From the NCBI GenBank assembly GCA_018267135.1, contig JAFDZA010000018.1:62001-126000 (forward strand): 64,000 bases of DNA. The letters are read 5' to 3'. This stretch comes from Bacteroidota bacterium. GTDB lineage: Bacteria > Bacteroidota > Bacteroidia > Cytophagales > Cyclobacteriaceae. Shown here one piece after another: positions 45,062 to 53,315 of this stretch (its first letter is position 1; every line of letters begins with the position of its first letter). The notes beneath the pieces are model-generated. The model saw only the letters and a list, made by a program, of their open reading frames with translations. It was not told where the DNA came from and ran no database searches. The translations under genes were made by a program, and so were the position numbers.

Positions 45062-46821
45062 AAAAACCGATGTCACTCTTTCTTTTTCTACTCACCCTCA
45101 CAGTCTGGGGGCAGGAAGAAATGAAAACCCTTTACCAATTTGAAGTAGATCATAAATTCAATTTTGTAGCCCACGGCAGCACCGACTTATCTACTTCGTA
45201 TGTAGCCAGCAGCAAGGAAATAACCTTATTTCAAAATCAGGATGGAAAAGTAGTGTGGAGTAAAAAATTCAATGAAATTACCGATCAGATAAAAAAGGTG
45301 GACGATGTATTTGCCGTAGGCCAAGCCGGGCTTGTTTTTATTTTAGATCGCAAAGTGGGCAAAGACAAAATGGTGTGCATAGAAGAAGCCACCGGCAAAT
45401 TACTTTGGGTATCCGATAAATTTCAGGATGTGGACGGGCAGGAAAACATGGTCTTTTTAAAAGATGCTGAAACCATTCTGATTACCACCAAAAAAGATGC
45501 TTCCCTCATCCGCATGCGCACAGGCGAGCTGATCTGGCGTACCGACAAATTTAAAGGTGTAACAGCCGACTATGCGTTGGGCGGAGACGGCTCCATCGTC
45601 ATGATTAATATGCGCGAAGCAGGTGTAGCCGCAAAAATGATGTTTGGCAATCTGGCCAACTTAGCTGCTAAAGCTGCAGCCGGCTTTAAAAACCAGATCG
45701 TGCGCATCAATCTTGAAAATGGGGAAATTATGTGGGATCAAACCTACCGTGGCGTTGTAGAAGAAAAATTACTTACGCACGAGCGCCTGGTTGATCTTAA
45801 AATAAAAGACGGGAAGGTGTTACTGTTTATGAGAGGGATGCACGTGTTTGATTATGCCACCGGTAAACCACAATGGTCTGCTTCGTACGATGAAACACCG
45901 GATGCCATTATGAGTTACATCGAGAAACAAGCCAAGTTTGGCACATTGGGCATGGCCAAAATTCAAAAATTCGGTGCTTACGGTGTCGTAGCCGATCCGG
46001 TTATTGTAGGCGGCTTTGCCTATGTTATTGACATGGTGGACAAAAAACATCAGTTTATAAAAAAGTTTGACATGCAAAGCGGAAAAATGGTTTGGCAATC
46101 GCCCGAAATAAAAGATGCCCGAGCCATTCCCGGCTTATATGTAAGCAATGACAAAGTAATTTTACAGGTGGGCGGCAATGTAGAAGTACAGGCTATCCTC
46201 ACCCAAAGCAGAGTGGGCGCAGGTCTTTCGGGTACTTCCAATTCGCCCAACACCACTACGTCAAGAGGCATTGCTGAAGTAAAGCCTATGAACGTGCAGT
46301 GCTTTGATGCTAACACCGGCAAGCAACTATGGGAATCTGACAAGATGAAAAAAGGTATTACCAATCTTTTTGTAGAAAATGAAAATGTGATAGTCTGTTC
46401 TGGCAAAGCACTCTATTCTATCGGTGCAGCATCGGGAAATGAAAATTATGAAGTACCCCTGAAGGAAGATAATATTTCCGAAGCCTCCATGATTTTTCCG
46501 TATGCCGAGGAGGTAGTTATCATTGGTGAAAAAGGCGTCAGCGCACATGCCATTGCTTCCGGTAAACTGAGAGCTTCCAGCCGGTATAAATTCTCTACTC
46601 CGGTTTCCATTGGCGGGCAACTGGTTTTTGGAAACCACCTGGCGCTGGAAACACCCGGTCAGGATTATGCCGTGTACGATCTGCCTACCATGACTTACAA
46701 AAGATACGATGCCCGGAAAGGCTCTTCGGCATTCTTTAGCGAAGACGGAAAAATGCTAACGATCTACGAGGAAGGTGGGCTGATCCGTAAATCGAAAATA
46801 ACGAAATTGGAAACCGAATAA
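45058..46821 (+). CDS. Exported PQQ-type beta-propeller protein
   Basis: 587 residues with a signal peptide (LTLTVWGQEE). PQQ-like blades recur with the motif G-x-x-x-W: GKVVWSKKF, TGKLLWVSDKF, TGELIWRTDKF, NGEIMWDQTY, TGKPQWSASY, SGKMVWQSPEI and TGKQLWESDKM. This indicates a seven- or eight-bladed propeller. Catalytic PQQ residues are not evident, so it is more likely a binding scaffold (compare BamB) than an enzyme. It ends the operon that begins downstream of the 44029 palindrome and is followed by a strong terminator. Confidence 0.87.
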   Translation: MKKPMSLFLFLLTLTVWGQEEMKTLYQFEVDHKFNFVAHGSTDLSTSYVASSKEITLFQNQDGKVVWSKKFNEITDQIKKVDDVFAVGQAGLVFILDRKVGKDKMVCIEEATGKLLWVSDKFQDVDGQENMVFLKDAETILITTKKDASLIRMRTGELIWRTDKFKGVTADYALGGDGSIVMINMREAGVAAKMMFGNLANLAAKAAAGFKNQIVRINLENGEIMWDQTYRGVVEEKLLTHERLVDLKIKDGKVLLFMRGMHVFDYATGKPQWSASYDETPDAIMSYIEKQAKFGTLGMAKIQKFGAYGVVADPVIVGGFAYVIDMVDKKHQFIKKFDMQSGKMVWQSPEIKDARAIPGLYVSNDKVILQVGGNVEVQAILTQSRVGAGLSGTSNSPNTTTSRGIAEVKPMNVQCFDANTGKQLWESDKMKKGITNLFVENENVIVCSGKALYSIGAASGNENYEVPLKEDNISEASMIFPYAEEVVIIGEKGVSAHAIASGKLRASSRYKFSTPVSIGGQLVFGNHLALETPGQDYAVYDLPTMTYKRYDARKGSSAFFSEDGKMLTIYEEGGLIRKSKITKLETE

Positions 46822-46844
46822 TTTCAGTCCCCTTAACGGGAAAT

Positions 46845-46876
46845 AAAAAACGCCTGATCGCCTCAGGCGTTTTTTT
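46845..46876. terminator. Rho-independent terminator, possibly bidirectional
   Basis: AACGCCTGA (46849-46857) pairs perfectly with TCAGGCGTT (46863-46871), with a 5-base loop, a T run after and an A run before. It closes the propeller operon. Confidence 0.92.
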
Positions 46877-46910
46877 ATTGATTAATTTTAACAACAATAA
46901 AATTTATAAA

Positions 46911-47888
46911 ATGGCTTGTTTGCTTTCCATCGCCAATCATGAAATCCGCCCGGGCGAATTTAAAGAGATCAGCATTGATATTGCACGGCTACCCTCCCGT
47001 ACACAAATTGAAACTCCGGTTTATGTTTACCGTGGAATAGAGGACGGCCCTACGCTGGCGCTTACAGCCGGCATGCACGGAGATGAGATTAACGGAATGG
47101 AGATCGTGCGGAGAATAATTGACTTGGGGCATCATCGTGTAAAACGGGGAACGGTACTCTGTATGCCGGTTATTAACATTTATGGTTTTTTAAACTACTC
47201 GCGCGAGGTGCCCGATGGCAAAGACATTAACCGTTCTTTCCCGGGAAATAAAAACGGATCGCTGGCTTCGCGCGTGGCTTACCACTTCACGCACGATGTG
47301 CTGCCTTCCATCGATTATGGAGTTGATTTTCATACCGGAGGCGCTATGCGCACCAACTACCCGCAAGTACGCTGTGTTATGAAAGAAAAAATAAATGTAG
47401 AACTGGCCAACGCCTTTCATGCCCCTTTTACGCTTGATGCGCCTTTTCGCCCGCACTCCTTACGGCTCACTGCCTCCAAAAAAGATAAACATATTATTGT
47501 ATATGAAGGCGGGGAGTCTATCCGGTTCGATCAGCATGCTATTGAAGAAGGAATTAACGGCACGCTCCGGCTAATGAAATATTTAAAAATGATTGACTGG
47601 GCACCGGAACCAAAAGAAGAAAATAAAATTATCTGGAGCTCCACCTGGGCACGCGCCCAAACAGCCGGGTTGTTTCAGGCGATGGTAAAGTGTGGTGAGT
47701 TCATTAATAAAGATCAATTAGTAGGTATGCTCACCGATCCGTTTGGCGAGTTTAAAAAACAAGTAAAAGCCCCCGCTTCAGGATATGTAGTCGGGCTGAA
47801 CCACAACCCGGTGGTAAACGCAGGCGATGCCCTGTTGCACATCGGAGCCGATAATTTCTGCAAAATAGACGGAGGCGGAGAAGAGTAG
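46911..47888 (+). CDS. Succinylglutamate desuccinylase/aspartoacylase family metallopeptidase
   Basis: 325 residues from ATG 46911 (MACLLSIANHEI); an in-frame TTG at 46878 lies in the terminator tail and is rejected. Zinc site residues are His and Glu in TAGMHGDEINGME and His in DYGVDFHTGG. The C-terminal VKAPASGYVVGLNHNPVVNAGD is a lipoyl-like beta domain found in the COG3608 branch. That branch is commonly clustered with rimK and COG4067, and it is thought to trim or recycle the glutamyl tail. Here it is about 14 kb from rimK. Confidence 0.9.
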   Translation: MACLLSIANHEIRPGEFKEISIDIARLPSRTQIETPVYVYRGIEDGPTLALTAGMHGDEINGMEIVRRIIDLGHHRVKRGTVLCMPVINIYGFLNYSREVPDGKDINRSFPGNKNGSLASRVAYHFTHDVLPSIDYGVDFHTGGAMRTNYPQVRCVMKEKINVELANAFHAPFTLDAPFRPHSLRLTASKKDKHIIVYEGGESIRFDQHAIEEGINGTLRLMKYLKMIDWAPEPKEENKIIWSSTWARAQTAGLFQAMVKCGEFINKDQLVGMLTDPFGEFKKQVKAPASGYVVGLNHNPVVNAGDALLHIGADNFCKIDGGGEE

Positions 47889-48217
47889 TGAATATTTTAT
47901 CATTATAGCCAATGGTAGATAACCCTCCGAACATTGACAGACAGTAAACCATTTTTACAATTATACAACGAGTAAACCGACCTGTCTGCCGAACAGGCAG
48001 GCACTCATTGCCTATCCTTCTGTATTTTTTATTTTTCCCATCACATATTTTTTTAATTCAATTTTAGCTGACACACATTGGCACAATTGGTTTTTCACGG
48101 CACATAAACCTACTCTCTGCAAAACCAAAAGAGTCAATTTTGGCAACGCTATTGATGACCTTTTGAAGTAGCCAAAAACTTTTCTTTAAAAGAACACTGT
48201 CATTCAAAAATTATTTT
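47889..48217. other. Gene-free stretch at the left edge of the efflux island
   Basis: About 330 bp without a convincing ORF. It holds a REP-like hairpin (47981-48001) and Bacteroidota-typical intergenic sequence with TTGGCAACG at 48140-48148. The same 9 bases occur inverted at 57297-57305 on the other side of the island. Base composition shifts to AT-rich from here on. Confidence 0.45.
47981..48001. repeat. REP-like hairpin
   Basis: CCTGTCTG (47981-47988) pairs with CAGGCAGG (47994-48001), one G-T pair, with a 5-base loop. There is no T run, so it is not a classical terminator. CCTGCCTG/CAGGCAGG hairpins are common interspersed elements in this phylum. Confidence 0.55.
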
Positions 48218-48225
48218 TACCTTTG
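48218..48225 (+). promoter_or_regulatory. -7 promoter box (TACCTTTG) of the efflux operon
   Basis: A perfect TAnnTTTG match 39 bp before the TetR gene ATG. Between them lies a stretch with CTAA-x5-TTAG symmetry (TACTAACTAACTTGATTAGC), a plausible TetR autorepressor site. Confidence 0.6.
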
Positions 48226-48264
48226 CGAGTGAGTACTAACTAACTTGATTAGCTAATAAATAAC

Positions 48265-48855
48265 ATGGAAAAGTTCACGGACAGACAAATAGAAATAATG
48301 GAAGCCGCAACGGCTCGGATTGATGCGTACGGCATTCAAAACCTGACTATCAAAACGCTGGCTGCCGATATCTGTTTATCCGAACCGGCTTTATACCGTC
48401 ATTTTAAAAGCAAGAATGATATTTTGCTCGGTTTGCTCAACTATTTCATAACCGGAATGAAAAACCGCATCAGTAACATTCCAGTAAACCCTAATGCAAC
48501 GGCAGGAGATGAATTGAGGGATATTTTTAAATCGCAACTGCAAACCTTTACTGATAAGCCTGCGATTGTCAGTGTCATTTTTGCAGAAAGTATTTTTCAT
48601 TATGATGAGGGATTAAGTTATAAAGTTTCCGAAATAATGGAATTAATGCACCAATATGTCAATACAAACATTGAAAAAGGACAAAAGGCAGGGCAATACG
48701 GCAAGCTAATCAATGCTTCCACGCTTACCACTATTATACTTGGGGGAATGAGAATGACCGTATTGAAATGGAAATTGTCGGGACATAAATCCAACCTGAT
48801 GAAAGATGGAAAAGCAGTTTTGGAGGGGATTTTAAAAATGATTGAAAAAAAATGA
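48265..48855 (+). CDS. TetR/AcrR-family transcriptional regulator
   Basis: 196 residues. The N-terminal helix-turn-helix is LTIKTLAADICLSEPALYRH with FKSKNDILLGLL following, typical of TetR. The C-terminal helices bind a ligand and mediate dimerisation. It is the first gene of a same-strand run leading to a TolC-MFP-RND pump, so it most likely represses that pump in the absence of its inducer. The next gene follows by 7 bp. Confidence 0.93.
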   Translation: MEKFTDRQIEIMEAATARIDAYGIQNLTIKTLAADICLSEPALYRHFKSKNDILLGLLNYFITGMKNRISNIPVNPNATAGDELRDIFKSQLQTFTDKPAIVSVIFAESIFHYDEGLSYKVSEIMELMHQYVNTNIEKGQKAGQYGKLINASTLTTIILGGMRMTVLKWKLSGHKSNLMKDGKAVLEGILKMIEKK

Positions 48856-48862
48856 TTGAGAT

Positions 48863-49318
48863 ATGAAAAAAGTAATTGTATTAGTAGTCAGCAGTTTTGT
48901 TTTATGGAGTTGTAACAATTCAACTGAAAAGTCAACCGCACATCAGGAAACAGAAAATCACGTAGAACATCAACACGATGAGAGTTCCAAAGCTATTGAA
49001 CTCAACAATAGCGAAAAGTGGTTGGTGAATGAAGAAATGAAACCCTTTGTGATGAAAGGTGAAGAATTGGTAAATTCTTATATCCAGAATAATCAGACAG
49101 ATTATAAAGCATTAGCTCAACAATTAAAAGAGCAAAATGACCAGCTAATAAAAAGTTGTACAATGGATGGCAAAAGCCACGATGAACTACACAAATGGCT
49201 ACACCCACATTTGGGAATTGTGAAAGCATTAGAAGAAGAAAAAGATGCAATAAAAGCAAATGAAATTGTGTTGCACCTGCAACATTCGTATCAGCAATAT
49301 CATCAGTATTTTAACTAA
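48863..49318 (+). CDS. Small His-rich lipoprotein, unknown function
   Basis: 151 residues. The signal ends in a lipobox (FVLWSC, Cys at about 18). A His/Glu-rich segment (ETENHVEHQHDESS) follows that could bind a metal, and the rest is helical (KPFVMKGEELVNSYIQNNQT; LHKWLHPHLGIVKAL). The protein is presumably anchored to a membrane facing the periplasm. Similar lipoproteins occur near metal-resistance and efflux genes in Flavobacteriia (from memory). Metal binding is inference. Confidence 0.75.
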   Translation: MKKVIVLVVSSFVLWSCNNSTEKSTAHQETENHVEHQHDESSKAIELNNSEKWLVNEEMKPFVMKGEELVNSYIQNNQTDYKALAQQLKEQNDQLIKSCTMDGKSHDELHKWLHPHLGIVKALEEEKDAIKANEIVLHLQHSYQQYHQYFN

Positions 49319-49327
49319 ACAACAGCT

Positions 49328-49654
49328 ATGGCAACATTTGGAAAAGAAAAGATATTCAATCTTGAAAATTCAATTGAATACACAGACGGAGGCGTTATCA
49401 GCAAACAGGTAACTAAAAGCAAAGGCGGAAACCTGACCTTGTTTTCGTTTGACAAAGAGCAAGGTTTATCAGAGCATAAAACACCTTTTGATGCCATTGT
49501 TCAAATCCTGGACGGTGAAGCAGAAATAACAATTGGAGGTAATTTGCATAATTTGAAAAAAGGTGACTGCATCATCATGCCGGCAAATATTCCTCACGCA
49601 TTGAAAGCTATTGAACGCTTTAAAATGTTGCTGACGATGATAAAAGATGAATAA
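49328..49654 (+). CDS. Cupin-domain protein
   Basis: 108 residues, one small beta-barrel cupin. Motif 1 is seen around FDKEQGLSEHKTPFDAIV (His present), and motif 2 as LKKGDCIIMPANIPHALKAI with its His. Metal-binding cupins of this size are enzymes or small-molecule sensors. The function is not predictable. It lies between the lipoprotein and the membrane protein genes and overlaps the next one by up to 8 bp if that starts at 49647. Confidence 0.88.
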   Translation: MATFGKEKIFNLENSIEYTDGGVISKQVTKSKGGNLTLFSFDKEQGLSEHKTPFDAIVQILDGEAEITIGGNLHNLKKGDCIIMPANIPHALKAIERFKMLLTMIKDE

Positions 49655-49670
49655 TCTAAATACGATTACT

Positions 49671-50084
49671 ATGAACGGTAAAAATAACATCGCTATAGGA
49701 TTTCTAACAATGGGCTTTTTTATGCTCTATGGATTCCTTTTAATTTATCTCCGTGATTTTGCACCCAATGCTAAAGAATGGGTAGAATCGTATAGTATTG
49801 GCAAACATTTTGAAGCAAGGCTTGCTCATGTACATGGCAACTTATTTGCATTTTTAAATATTTTTATTGGCTACTTATTAATTCAATTTAGAAATAAACT
49901 GAAACATATAAATGTAATCTCCGGATTAGCTCTTGCGGGATTACTCATGCCAGTAGGGATATTATTGGAAGTGTATTTGGGATTACCACCAATTTTTGTG
50001 TTGATAGGTGCAATGTCAATGACTGCATCTGTAATTTGGTTGGGTGTTTCGTTCTTGAAAACAAAAAAAATAGTTGACTTATGA
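49671..50084 (+). CDS. Four-helix membrane protein, unknown function
   Basis: 137 residues from ATG 49671 (MNGKNNIAIGF); ATG 49647 would add eight residues. Four hydrophobic helices are separated by short loops, one of which holds two His (ARLAHVHGNLFAFL). That pattern can coordinate heme or metal, but nothing proves it here. The stop overlaps the next start (ATGA), so the two membrane proteins are coupled. Confidence 0.75.
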   Translation: MNGKNNIAIGFLTMGFFMLYGFLLIYLRDFAPNAKEWVESYSIGKHFEARLAHVHGNLFAFLNIFIGYLLIQFRNKLKHINVISGLALAGLLMPVGILLEVYLGLPPIFVLIGAMSMTASVIWLGVSFLKTKKIVDL

Positions 50085-50467
50085 AAAAGTATATTCCCTA
50101 TATATCTTCTCTTATTTTAGCTGGATTTGGTTTACTAACCCTATTTCTAAGCTCCTCCGTTATTTTTGACTGGTTTGGCATTCGAGCTAAAGAAGGCAAC
50201 TATGTCTTGTTTATCGTTTGGGCAAATTTTATCAGTAGTTTACTTTATCTTATTTCGACTTATGGATTTTTGAAAATAAAAAATTGGACTTTTAAACCCT
50301 TATCGGTAGCATCCATCATTTTGATTGTCGCATTGATAGGCTTGTTTATTCATATCAATTCCGGAGGCATCTATGAAACAAAAACGGTTTTCGCAATGCT
50401 ATTCAGAATTAGTGTTACCATAGTTTTTACAGCTATTGCCTATTTTTTAATCAATAAAAAGAAATAA
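50081..50467 (+). CDS. Four-helix membrane protein, unknown function
   Basis: 128 residues and four hydrophobic segments (about 5-27, 43-63, 74-92 and 104-123), ending in NKKK. It is translationally coupled (ATGA) to the preceding small membrane protein, so the two may act together. No family is recognised. It precedes the TolC gene by 16 bp in the same operon. Confidence 0.75.
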   Translation: MKKYIPYISSLILAGFGLLTLFLSSSVIFDWFGIRAKEGNYVLFIVWANFISSLLYLISTYGFLKIKNWTFKPLSVASIILIVALIGLFIHINSGGIYETKTVFAMLFRISVTIVFTAIAYFLINKKK

Positions 50468-50483
50468 AAAAATTTACCTCATT

Positions 50484-51818
50484 ATGTTAGTGAACACTCG
50501 CAAACTTATATTTAGCCTGATCCTTTTATCAGGTTGGAATGTAACCCAAGCTCAAGAAGTTTGGACTTTAAAGCAATGTATTGATACGGCACAAGTCCAT
50601 AACAAGACTTTGCAAATTAACCGTAATAACATATCCATTAGTGAACAACGGAAAAAAGAAGCACAAGCTAATCTCATTCCGAAAGTTACTGCCAATGCCG
50701 ATTACAAGTATTTTATGGAATTGCCTACACAGCTAATGCCGATGAATGCACTTAATCCGCAAGCACCCGAAGGACAATTCAGGAATTTGCAATTCGGTGT
50801 TCCACACAACATCAACGCCAATGTACAGTTGGCTATGCCTTTGTATAATCCGCAGATTTATGGAGCGATACAGAGCACACAAATTGCCAAAGAACTTACA
50901 GAATTGCAGTTTCAAAAATCGGAAGAACAAGTTTTATTTGATATTACTACGCTGTATTACAACGCTCAAATCATCGTGCATCAATTGGCTTTTTTAGACA
51001 GCAATAGTGCGAATACCGAAAAGTTACTCAAGAATATGCAACTCTTGAAAGACCAACTTTTGGCAAAAGGTACTGATGTGAGTAAAGTAAAACTGCAAGC
51101 CGAGCAACTCAACACACAAAGACAAAATGTAAATAACAAACTTATTCAGGTTTTGAATGCTCTGAAATTAAATATGGGAATTTCATTGGAGCAAAATATT
51201 TCTGTTGTTTCTGAAATTCAACAAGAAGCTTCTTTAGAAAGTAAAACGAGAAATGTATTAGAACTAAAAATTATCCAAAAACAAAATCAATTACTTCATA
51301 GCGATTTAAAGACACTTAACCAATCAAGATTTTTGCCTTCGCTAAACTTAATTGCTTCTTATGGAACAACAGGTTTTGGTTATGATAAAAAGCCTCACGA
51401 TTTTTTGAAATTCTACCCTATTGGTTTTGCAGGCATACAACTAAGCTACCCTCTTTTTAATGGAACGGTTACACAGCGAAAAATCAATCAAAAGAAATTG
51501 GAGATTACCAACAATGAATTACAATCAAAATTGATTACTGAAAAGAATGATATGGAAGTTGAAAATGCCATCCGTCAAAAAACGATTGCACAGTCCACCA
51601 TCACGAATACCGAAAGTCAAATTGCTTTAGCCAAAACGATTTATGAGCAAACTGTTTTACAACAGAAACAAGGTACTGCAAGTCTTACCGATGTTTTGTT
51701 AGCAGATAACGCCCTTCGTGAAGCACAACAAAATTACCTGAATGCAGTCATCGACTTTCTAAAAGCAGATTTGGAACTTAAAAAACTGACTGGATCAATT
51801 ACTTCAATTAAAAATTAA
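50484..51818 (+). CDS. TolC-family outer-membrane efflux protein
   Basis: 444 residues with a signal peptide (cleavage near TQAQEV). The start WTLKQCIDTAQVHNKTLQIN is the TolC/OMF helical repeat, and the second half repeats the pattern (LIASYGTTGFGY, ISYPLFNGTVTQRKI type, TDVLLADNALREAQQNYLNA). It forms the trimeric outer-membrane channel of a tripartite pump with the next adaptor and RND genes. Its last codons run into a copy of the AT-rich repeat that also marks other gene ends in this island. Confidence 0.94.
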   Translation: MLVNTRKLIFSLILLSGWNVTQAQEVWTLKQCIDTAQVHNKTLQINRNNISISEQRKKEAQANLIPKVTANADYKYFMELPTQLMPMNALNPQAPEGQFRNLQFGVPHNINANVQLAMPLYNPQIYGAIQSTQIAKELTELQFQKSEEQVLFDITTLYYNAQIIVHQLAFLDSNSANTEKLLKNMQLLKDQLLAKGTDVSKVKLQAEQLNTQRQNVNNKLIQVLNALKLNMGISLEQNISVVSEIQQEASLESKTRNVLELKIIQKQNQLLHSDLKTLNQSRFLPSLNLIASYGTTGFGYDKKPHDFLKFYPIGFAGIQLSYPLFNGTVTQRKINQKKLEITNNELQSKLITEKNDMEVENAIRQKTIAQSTITNTESQIALAKTIYEQTVLQQKQGTASLTDVLLADNALREAQQNYLNAVIDFLKADLELKKLTGSITSIKN

Positions 51819-51833
51819 AAATTACGAATTAAC
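51806..51833. repeat. AT-rich repeat copy R1 at the TolC gene end
   Basis: AATTAAAAATTAAAA followed by ATTACGAATTAAC. It includes the TolC stop codon and is followed by CAGTTCGACAAGCTCACTG, a small hairpin with ACAGT/ACTGT arms. Nearly identical to R5 at 56407. Confidence 0.7.
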
Positions 51834-51871
51834 AGTTCGACAAGCTCACTGTAAAAAAATAAATAAAGAAT

Positions 51872-52924
51872 ATGAAAAAGATAATTTGGATAATAGTTGG
51901 AGTTGCCCTAATTGGATTGGTGATTTTTAAATTGGCAAGCAACAAAAAAACAACTGAAAACAGAGTATATCAATACGATAAAGAAAAAGCTATTTCGGTA
52001 AGTGTTGATACAATCAGACTACAAAATATTGTAGACGAAGGCAACTATACAGGTACTTTTGAGCCGAATAAGGAAACAAAAATCAGTGCAGATATACAAG
52101 GGAAAATCAATGCGGTTTTGGTAGATGTTGGAAATTATGTTTCCAAAGGACAAACACTTATTCAGTTGGATAATTCTCTATTGAAACTTCAACTGCAAGC
52201 GGTTGAAGTCCAAATTGAGGGCTTGCAAGATGATGTTAAGCGATACACCATTTTAACGGAAGCCGATGCCGTGCAAGGTGTACAGTTGGAAAAAACAAGA
52301 TTAGGTTTGAAATCTGCAAAAGTTCAAAAAGCAACTTTGTTAGAGCAAATCAGCAAAACTTCTGTTAAAGCACCTTTTAACGGTGTAGTTACAGCCAAAC
52401 TCAATGAAGAAGGCGGTTTTGCAGCTCCGGGAGTTCCTTTGTTACAAATTACGGACATAAGCACTTTACGCTTTACGGTCAATGTTCCCGAAAATGATTT
52501 GATACAATTCCAAAACAATCAAACTTACAAAATCAATGCTGATGTTTATCCTGATATTTCTCTTTCAGGCAAAACAATAATGATAGGAAGCAAAGCCAAT
52601 ATGGGCAATAGTTTCCCCATTCAATTTCAAGTTGCAAACACCAAAAACCTGAGCATCAAATCGGGAATGTTTGGGAAAGTAAATCTTTCTGAAAGCAAAC
52701 AAGAACAGGACATTCTTATTCAAACATCTGCCATTATTGAAGAAAATGGAATTGCAAAAGTGTATCTCATAAAAAACGGAAAAGCAGTATTACAAACGAT
52801 TACAACTTCTAAAAACATTGGTAATAAAACGTTTGTTTCAAGTGGTTTAAATGAGAATGACATCATCGTTACGAACGGATTTATCAATCTTTTTGATAAT
52901 GCCAATGTGGCAATTAAGAATTAA
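51872..52924 (+). CDS. RND efflux periplasmic adaptor (HlyD/MFP family)
   Basis: 350 residues. An N-terminal membrane anchor (about residues 3-21) leads to the biotinyl-lipoyl hairpin (GKINAVLVDVGNYVSKGQTL and LDNSLLKLQ). A helical hairpin follows, then a second lipoyl half (VKAPFNGVVTAKLNEEGGFA) and a beta-barrel (LRFTVNVPENDLIQ). It bridges the RND pump and TolC. The stop lies inside an AATTAAGAATT repeat. Confidence 0.93.
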   Translation: MKKIIWIIVGVALIGLVIFKLASNKKTTENRVYQYDKEKAISVSVDTIRLQNIVDEGNYTGTFEPNKETKISADIQGKINAVLVDVGNYVSKGQTLIQLDNSLLKLQLQAVEVQIEGLQDDVKRYTILTEADAVQGVQLEKTRLGLKSAKVQKATLLEQISKTSVKAPFNGVVTAKLNEEGGFAAPGVPLLQITDISTLRFTVNVPENDLIQFQNNQTYKINADVYPDISLSGKTIMIGSKANMGNSFPIQFQVANTKNLSIKSGMFGKVNLSESKQEQDILIQTSAIIEENGIAKVYLIKNGKAVLQTITTSKNIGNKTFVSSGLNENDIIVTNGFINLFDNANVAIKN

Positions 52925-52928
52925 GAAT
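52912..52928. repeat. AT-rich repeat copy R2, left arm of an 11-bp inverted repeat
   Basis: AATTAAGAATTAAGAAT. Its first 11 bases (52912-52922) are the perfect inverse of 53277-53287, so the pair brackets the S23 gene. Confidence 0.65.
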
Positions 52929-53285
52929 ATGAAAGAGAATATCATACAGCAAAAGAGTTTCGCATTTGCAATAAGAACCGTGAATGCTTATAAATATCTA
53001 CAAGCAGAGAAAAAAGAGTTTATTATATCGAAACAGTTTTTACGCTCTGGGACAAGCATTGGTGCTAATATAGAAGAAGCAACAGGAGGTCAATCTAAAA
53101 AAGATTTTATTGCAAAAATGTCCATTGCCTATAAAGAAGCAAGAGAAACCAAATATTGGATAAAACTCTTAGCTGCAACTGAATATCTTGAAAGTGATAT
53201 GTCAAAATCATTATTAGATGATGCAGAAGAATTGTGCAAAATACTTTCTTCCATTTTGTTGAGTTCAAAACAAAGCAATTCTTAA
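52929..53285 (+). CDS. Four-helix-bundle protein (23S rRNA IVP/S23 family)
   Basis: 118 residues from ATG 52929 (MKENIIQQKSFAFA); a frame open further upstream overlaps the adaptor gene and is rejected. Family markers are RTVNAYKYL, SKQFLRSGTSIGANIEEATG and FIAKMSIAYKEARETKYWIK with LL. S23-type proteins are known from intervening sequences in 23S rRNA, but free-standing genes like this are frequent in Bacteroidota. The function is unknown, and helix-bundle nucleic-acid binding has been suggested. It sits alone between two pump genes, with 11-bp inverted repeats on both sides. Confidence 0.9.
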   Translation: MKENIIQQKSFAFAIRTVNAYKYLQAEKKEFIISKQFLRSGTSIGANIEEATGGQSKKDFIAKMSIAYKEARETKYWIKLLAATEYLESDMSKSLLDDAEELCKILSSILLSSKQSNS

Positions 53286-53307
53286 TTCATCATTTTAAAT
53301 TTTTAAT
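53277..53307. repeat. AT-rich repeat copy R3, inverted, at the S23 gene end
   Basis: AATTCTTAATT at 53277-53287 is the exact inverse of 52912-52922. It is followed by AAATTTTTAATTG, the repeat family in reverse orientation. It includes the S23 stop codon. Confidence 0.6.
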
Positions 53308-53315
53308 TGAACAAA

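Noticed and set aside
46878..46910. A TTG start for the aspartoacylase-family protein
   Set aside because: It lies in the T run of a terminator, and the encoded residues are low-complexity Asn/Ile/Lys.
47752..47952. A 66-codon minus-strand ORF at the island edge
   Set aside because: It mostly overlaps the aspartoacylase-family gene antisense and resembles no protein family.
52929..53285. A 23S rRNA gene suggested by the S23-type protein
   Set aside because: The flanks are efflux-pump coding sequence; no rRNA sequence is present, and free-standing S23 genes are common in this phylum.
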